A model generated the notes under the pieces. The model ran no database searches. It saw only the letters and a program-made list of their open reading frames with translations, and was not told the origin of the DNA. Shown in pieces: positions 4,205 to 5,865 of a stretch of DNA of 5,865 nucleotides. Within the stretch, counting starts at the first letter, position 1; each line of letters opens with the position of its first letter. Position numbers and translations under genes: made by a program. This DNA is from Candidatus Hydrogenedentota bacterium (GTDB lineage Bacteria; Hydrogenedentota; Hydrogenedentia; Hydrogenedentales; CAITNO01). The stretch spans positions 1 to 5,865 of the forward strand of contig JAKPUV010000509.1 in the NCBI GenBank assembly GCA_029554925.1. The letters are read 5' to 3'.

Positions 4205-5865
4205 CGCCGGGCCCGGGGGCCGCGCCGTGTTTCTTCCTGCGGGTGAAGAAGTCGTAGACGATGGGGATCACGAGCAGGGTGAGGACGGCGGAGATGGCGA
4301 TGCCGCCGACGGAGGCGACGCCGAGGGGAACGCGCGGCTCGGAGCCGATGCCTTGGTCCACCGCCAGGGGCAGCATGCCGAGGATGGCCGCGGCGGTGAT
4401 CATGACGATGGGGCGGAACTGGTCGCGGCAGGCGGTGATCATGGCGTCATGGGAGGACATGCCTTTCCCCCGGTACTGCTCCACCGAGTCCATGATCAGG
4501 ATGGCATTGTTCACCACGATGCCGATGAGCATCACGAAGCCGAGCATGACCATCATGTTGATGGCGAGGCCGGCCGCCCACAGGGCCCACACCACGCCGA
4601 CAAAGCCGAGGGGCAGCGTGAGCAGGATGATGAAGGGCCGGAGGAAGGATTCGAGAATGGCGGCCAGGGTGAGGTAGACGAGGATGAGGGCGATAAGGCC
4701 CGCCTCGGCGAAGGCCGCGTTGCCCTCCTGCATCACCTCGTACTGCCCGGGGAAGAAGAGCATGTACCCGGCGGGGAGCGGTATCTCGTTGGCGAAGAGC
4801 GCCTTGATGTCGTCCACCGCCTCGCCGAGGGGCTTGTCCGGCGAATTGTTCACAAACACCTTGGAGATGCGCATTTTGTTCTTGCGCAGGACCTGGATCG
4901 GCGCCAGCCGCTCGGTGACCTCGCCCACCGTTGAGAGGAGCAGCGGGCTGCCCGGGGGGCCGGGCAGGAGGAACTGCCCCACCTGCTCCTTCCCCTCCTC
5001 CTCGGCCAGCTTCACCACGATGTCGTAGTTCCGGCCGTCCTTCTTGTAGACGGCGGAGGTGAGTCCCTCGAGATTGGCGCGGAGCGCCATGCCCACGCCG
5101 ACGGCCGGCATGCCGAGGTCGGACATCACCTCGCGCTTGGGCGTCACGCGCAGTTCGGGCTTTCCGAGCCGCACACTCGTGTCCACGTCGTCGAAGCCCT
5201 CCCGCCCGCGCAGCGCCTTTTCCAGGCGCAGTGCCAGATTGTCGAGCAGGGCGAGGTCCTCGCCGGCGATCTCGACCTCGATCTTGGCGGACTGGCCGCC
5301 GACCGTGCTGGGGGTGGACACGGTGACAATCGCGTCCGCATACCCCTGCATGTTCCGCCGGGCGGCCTCCACCAGCTCGTCCCCCGACTCCGTGCGCTCC
5401 GTCCGCTGCGGAAAGACCAGGGTCACCTGGGCGAGATAGACGCCCTCGCTCGCCTGACCGAGCACGCCCTCGACCTTGCCGATGGTGGTGACCATGTGCT
5501 TCAGTCCGGGCAGTCCCGCCAGCCGCCGCTTGACCTCCTCGACCCGGGCGGTCGTCTTCGCCAGGTCGTAGCTGGTCGGATACTCCAGCTTGACGGAGAC
5601 CTTGCCCCGGTCGGAGTCGGGAAAGAAGGTGAACCCGAGCCCGGCGGCGAGCCCCAGGGAATGCCAGAGCATGAAGACGCAGAAGGCCATGAAGGCCAGG
5701 GCGGCCAGCCGGTTCTTCTCGAAGAACCGGAGCATCCGGATGAACCCCTCGGTCACGGCGTCCAGCGCACCGTTCCACAGGCGGTCCAAGAGCACGAGAA
5801 GGCCGCCGGCCCCCTCGGGGACCGGCTTCAGGAGCTTGGCGCAGAGGATGGGGGTGAGGGTGAAG
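4146..5865 (-). CDS. RND-superfamily efflux transporter, C-terminal half (5' end beyond window)
   Basis: A 572-residue open frame enters from the right edge (FTLTPILCAKLLKP..., typical of the end of the first RND half) and stops at TGA 4146-4148. The GTG at 5795 is only an internal codon. In visible-fragment numbering: transmembrane segment 7 is near 52-77, followed by PDSDRGKVSVKLEYP (82-96) opening the second periplasmic porter loop (to about 380). TM8 (385-403), TM9 (about 408-430), TM10 with GIVVNNAILIMD (448-459), TM11 (484-503) and TM12 (516-538) follow. This is the AcrB/HAE1-like arrangement: a proton-driven inner-membrane pump that works with a periplasmic adaptor and an outer-membrane channel. 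The position of AcrB Lys940 holds Asn in the VVNN stretch, a variant I recall from many RND proteins. The tail (546-572) is Pro/Ala/Gly-rich and overlaps the neighbouring convergent gene. Substrate cannot be inferred. Confidence 0.93.
   Translation of the reverse strand, partial: FTLTPILCAKLLKPVPEGAGGLLVLLDRLWNGALDAVTEGFIRMLRFFEKNRLAALAFMAFCVFMLWHSLGLAAGLGFTFFPDSDRGKVSVKLEYPTSYDLAKTTARVEEVKRRLAGLPGLKHMVTTIGKVEGVLGQASEGVYLAQVTLVFPQRTERTESGDELVEAARRNMQGYADAIVTVSTPSTVGGQSAKIEVEIAGEDLALLDNLALRLEKALRGREGFDDVDTSVRLGKPELRVTPKREVMSDLGMPAVGVGMALRANLEGLTSAVYKKDGRNYDIVVKLAEEEGKEQVGQFLLPGPPGSPLLLSTVGEVTERLAPIQVLRKNKMRISKVFVNNSPDKPLGEAVDDIKALFANEIPLPAGYMLFFPGQYEVMQEGNAAFAEAGLIALILVYLTLAAILESFLRPFIILLTLPLGFVGVVWALWAAGLAINMMVMLGFVMLIGIVVNNAILIMDSVEQYRGKGMSSHDAMITACRDQFRPIVMITAAAILGMLPLAVDQGIGSEPRVPLGVASVGGIAISAVLTLLVIPIVYDFFTRRKKHGAAPGPGVTPPGAEPGPEAPAPAPPE

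Noticed and set aside
3969..4934. 321-residue plus-strand frame across the protease-like and RND genes
   Set aside because: Its Asp/Glu/His-rich second half is the complement of the RND membrane domain; it is not a protein-like composition.
4447..5778. 443-residue minus-strand frame inside the RND gene
   Set aside because: It is a +1 shadow of the RND frame, rich in Gly/Arg/His, with no membrane segments.
5793..5795. GTG at 5795 as start of the RND gene
   Set aside because: The frame continues upstream with FTLTPILCAKLLKP, a typical internal RND segment, so the gene begins outside the window.

Overview
This is a GC-rich bacterial window with five recognisable genes: four protein genes, two of them cut by the window edges, and one tRNA. 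It also holds two repeat-bearing intergenic regions. A lipoprotein with a lipobox, Sec and Tat signal peptides, and an RND efflux pump subunit indicate a Gram-negative (diderm) cell. The GC-rich dyad repeats, the degenerate 'CGCAGAGA'-type repeat and the long repeat-laden spacer resemble uncultured planctomycete- or Hydrogenedentes-like lineages. That placement is a guess from style, not from a marker gene.

Layout: (1) 1-1217, minus strand: the first 405 residues of a patatin-like phospholipase lipoprotein whose 3' end lies beyond base 1. (2) 1285-1374, minus: tRNA-Ser(CGA) with an encoded CCA, just upstream of the phospholipase gene. (3) 1375-1566: a tRNA promoter candidate and a pair of inverted 24-bp GC-rich palindromic units, each able to fold on its own. 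(4) 1567-2742, minus: a Tat-exported beta-propeller protein of the oligogalacturonate-lyase type. (5) 2743-3433: its promoter and ribosome-binding site, then about 600 bp without a credible gene but with four dyad or periodic repeats, then the promoter and ribosome-binding site of the next gene. (6) 3434-4204, plus: a secreted trypsin-fold (S1C/DegP-like) protein that appears to have lost the catalytic His and Ser. (7) 4146-5865, minus: the C-terminal half of an RND-superfamily (AcrB/HAE1-like) transporter, converging on gene 6 and overlapping its 3' end by 59 bp.

All four protein genes encode envelope or exported proteins, but nothing in the arrangement ties them into one pathway or operon. 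Each complete gene has its own ribosome-binding site and its own candidate -10 element. I do not see a new defence, mobile or biosynthetic system here. The points most worth a second look are the apparent pseudoprotease, the paired palindromic element, the composite repeat spacer, the Tat-exported OGL-like protein and the convergent gene overlap.
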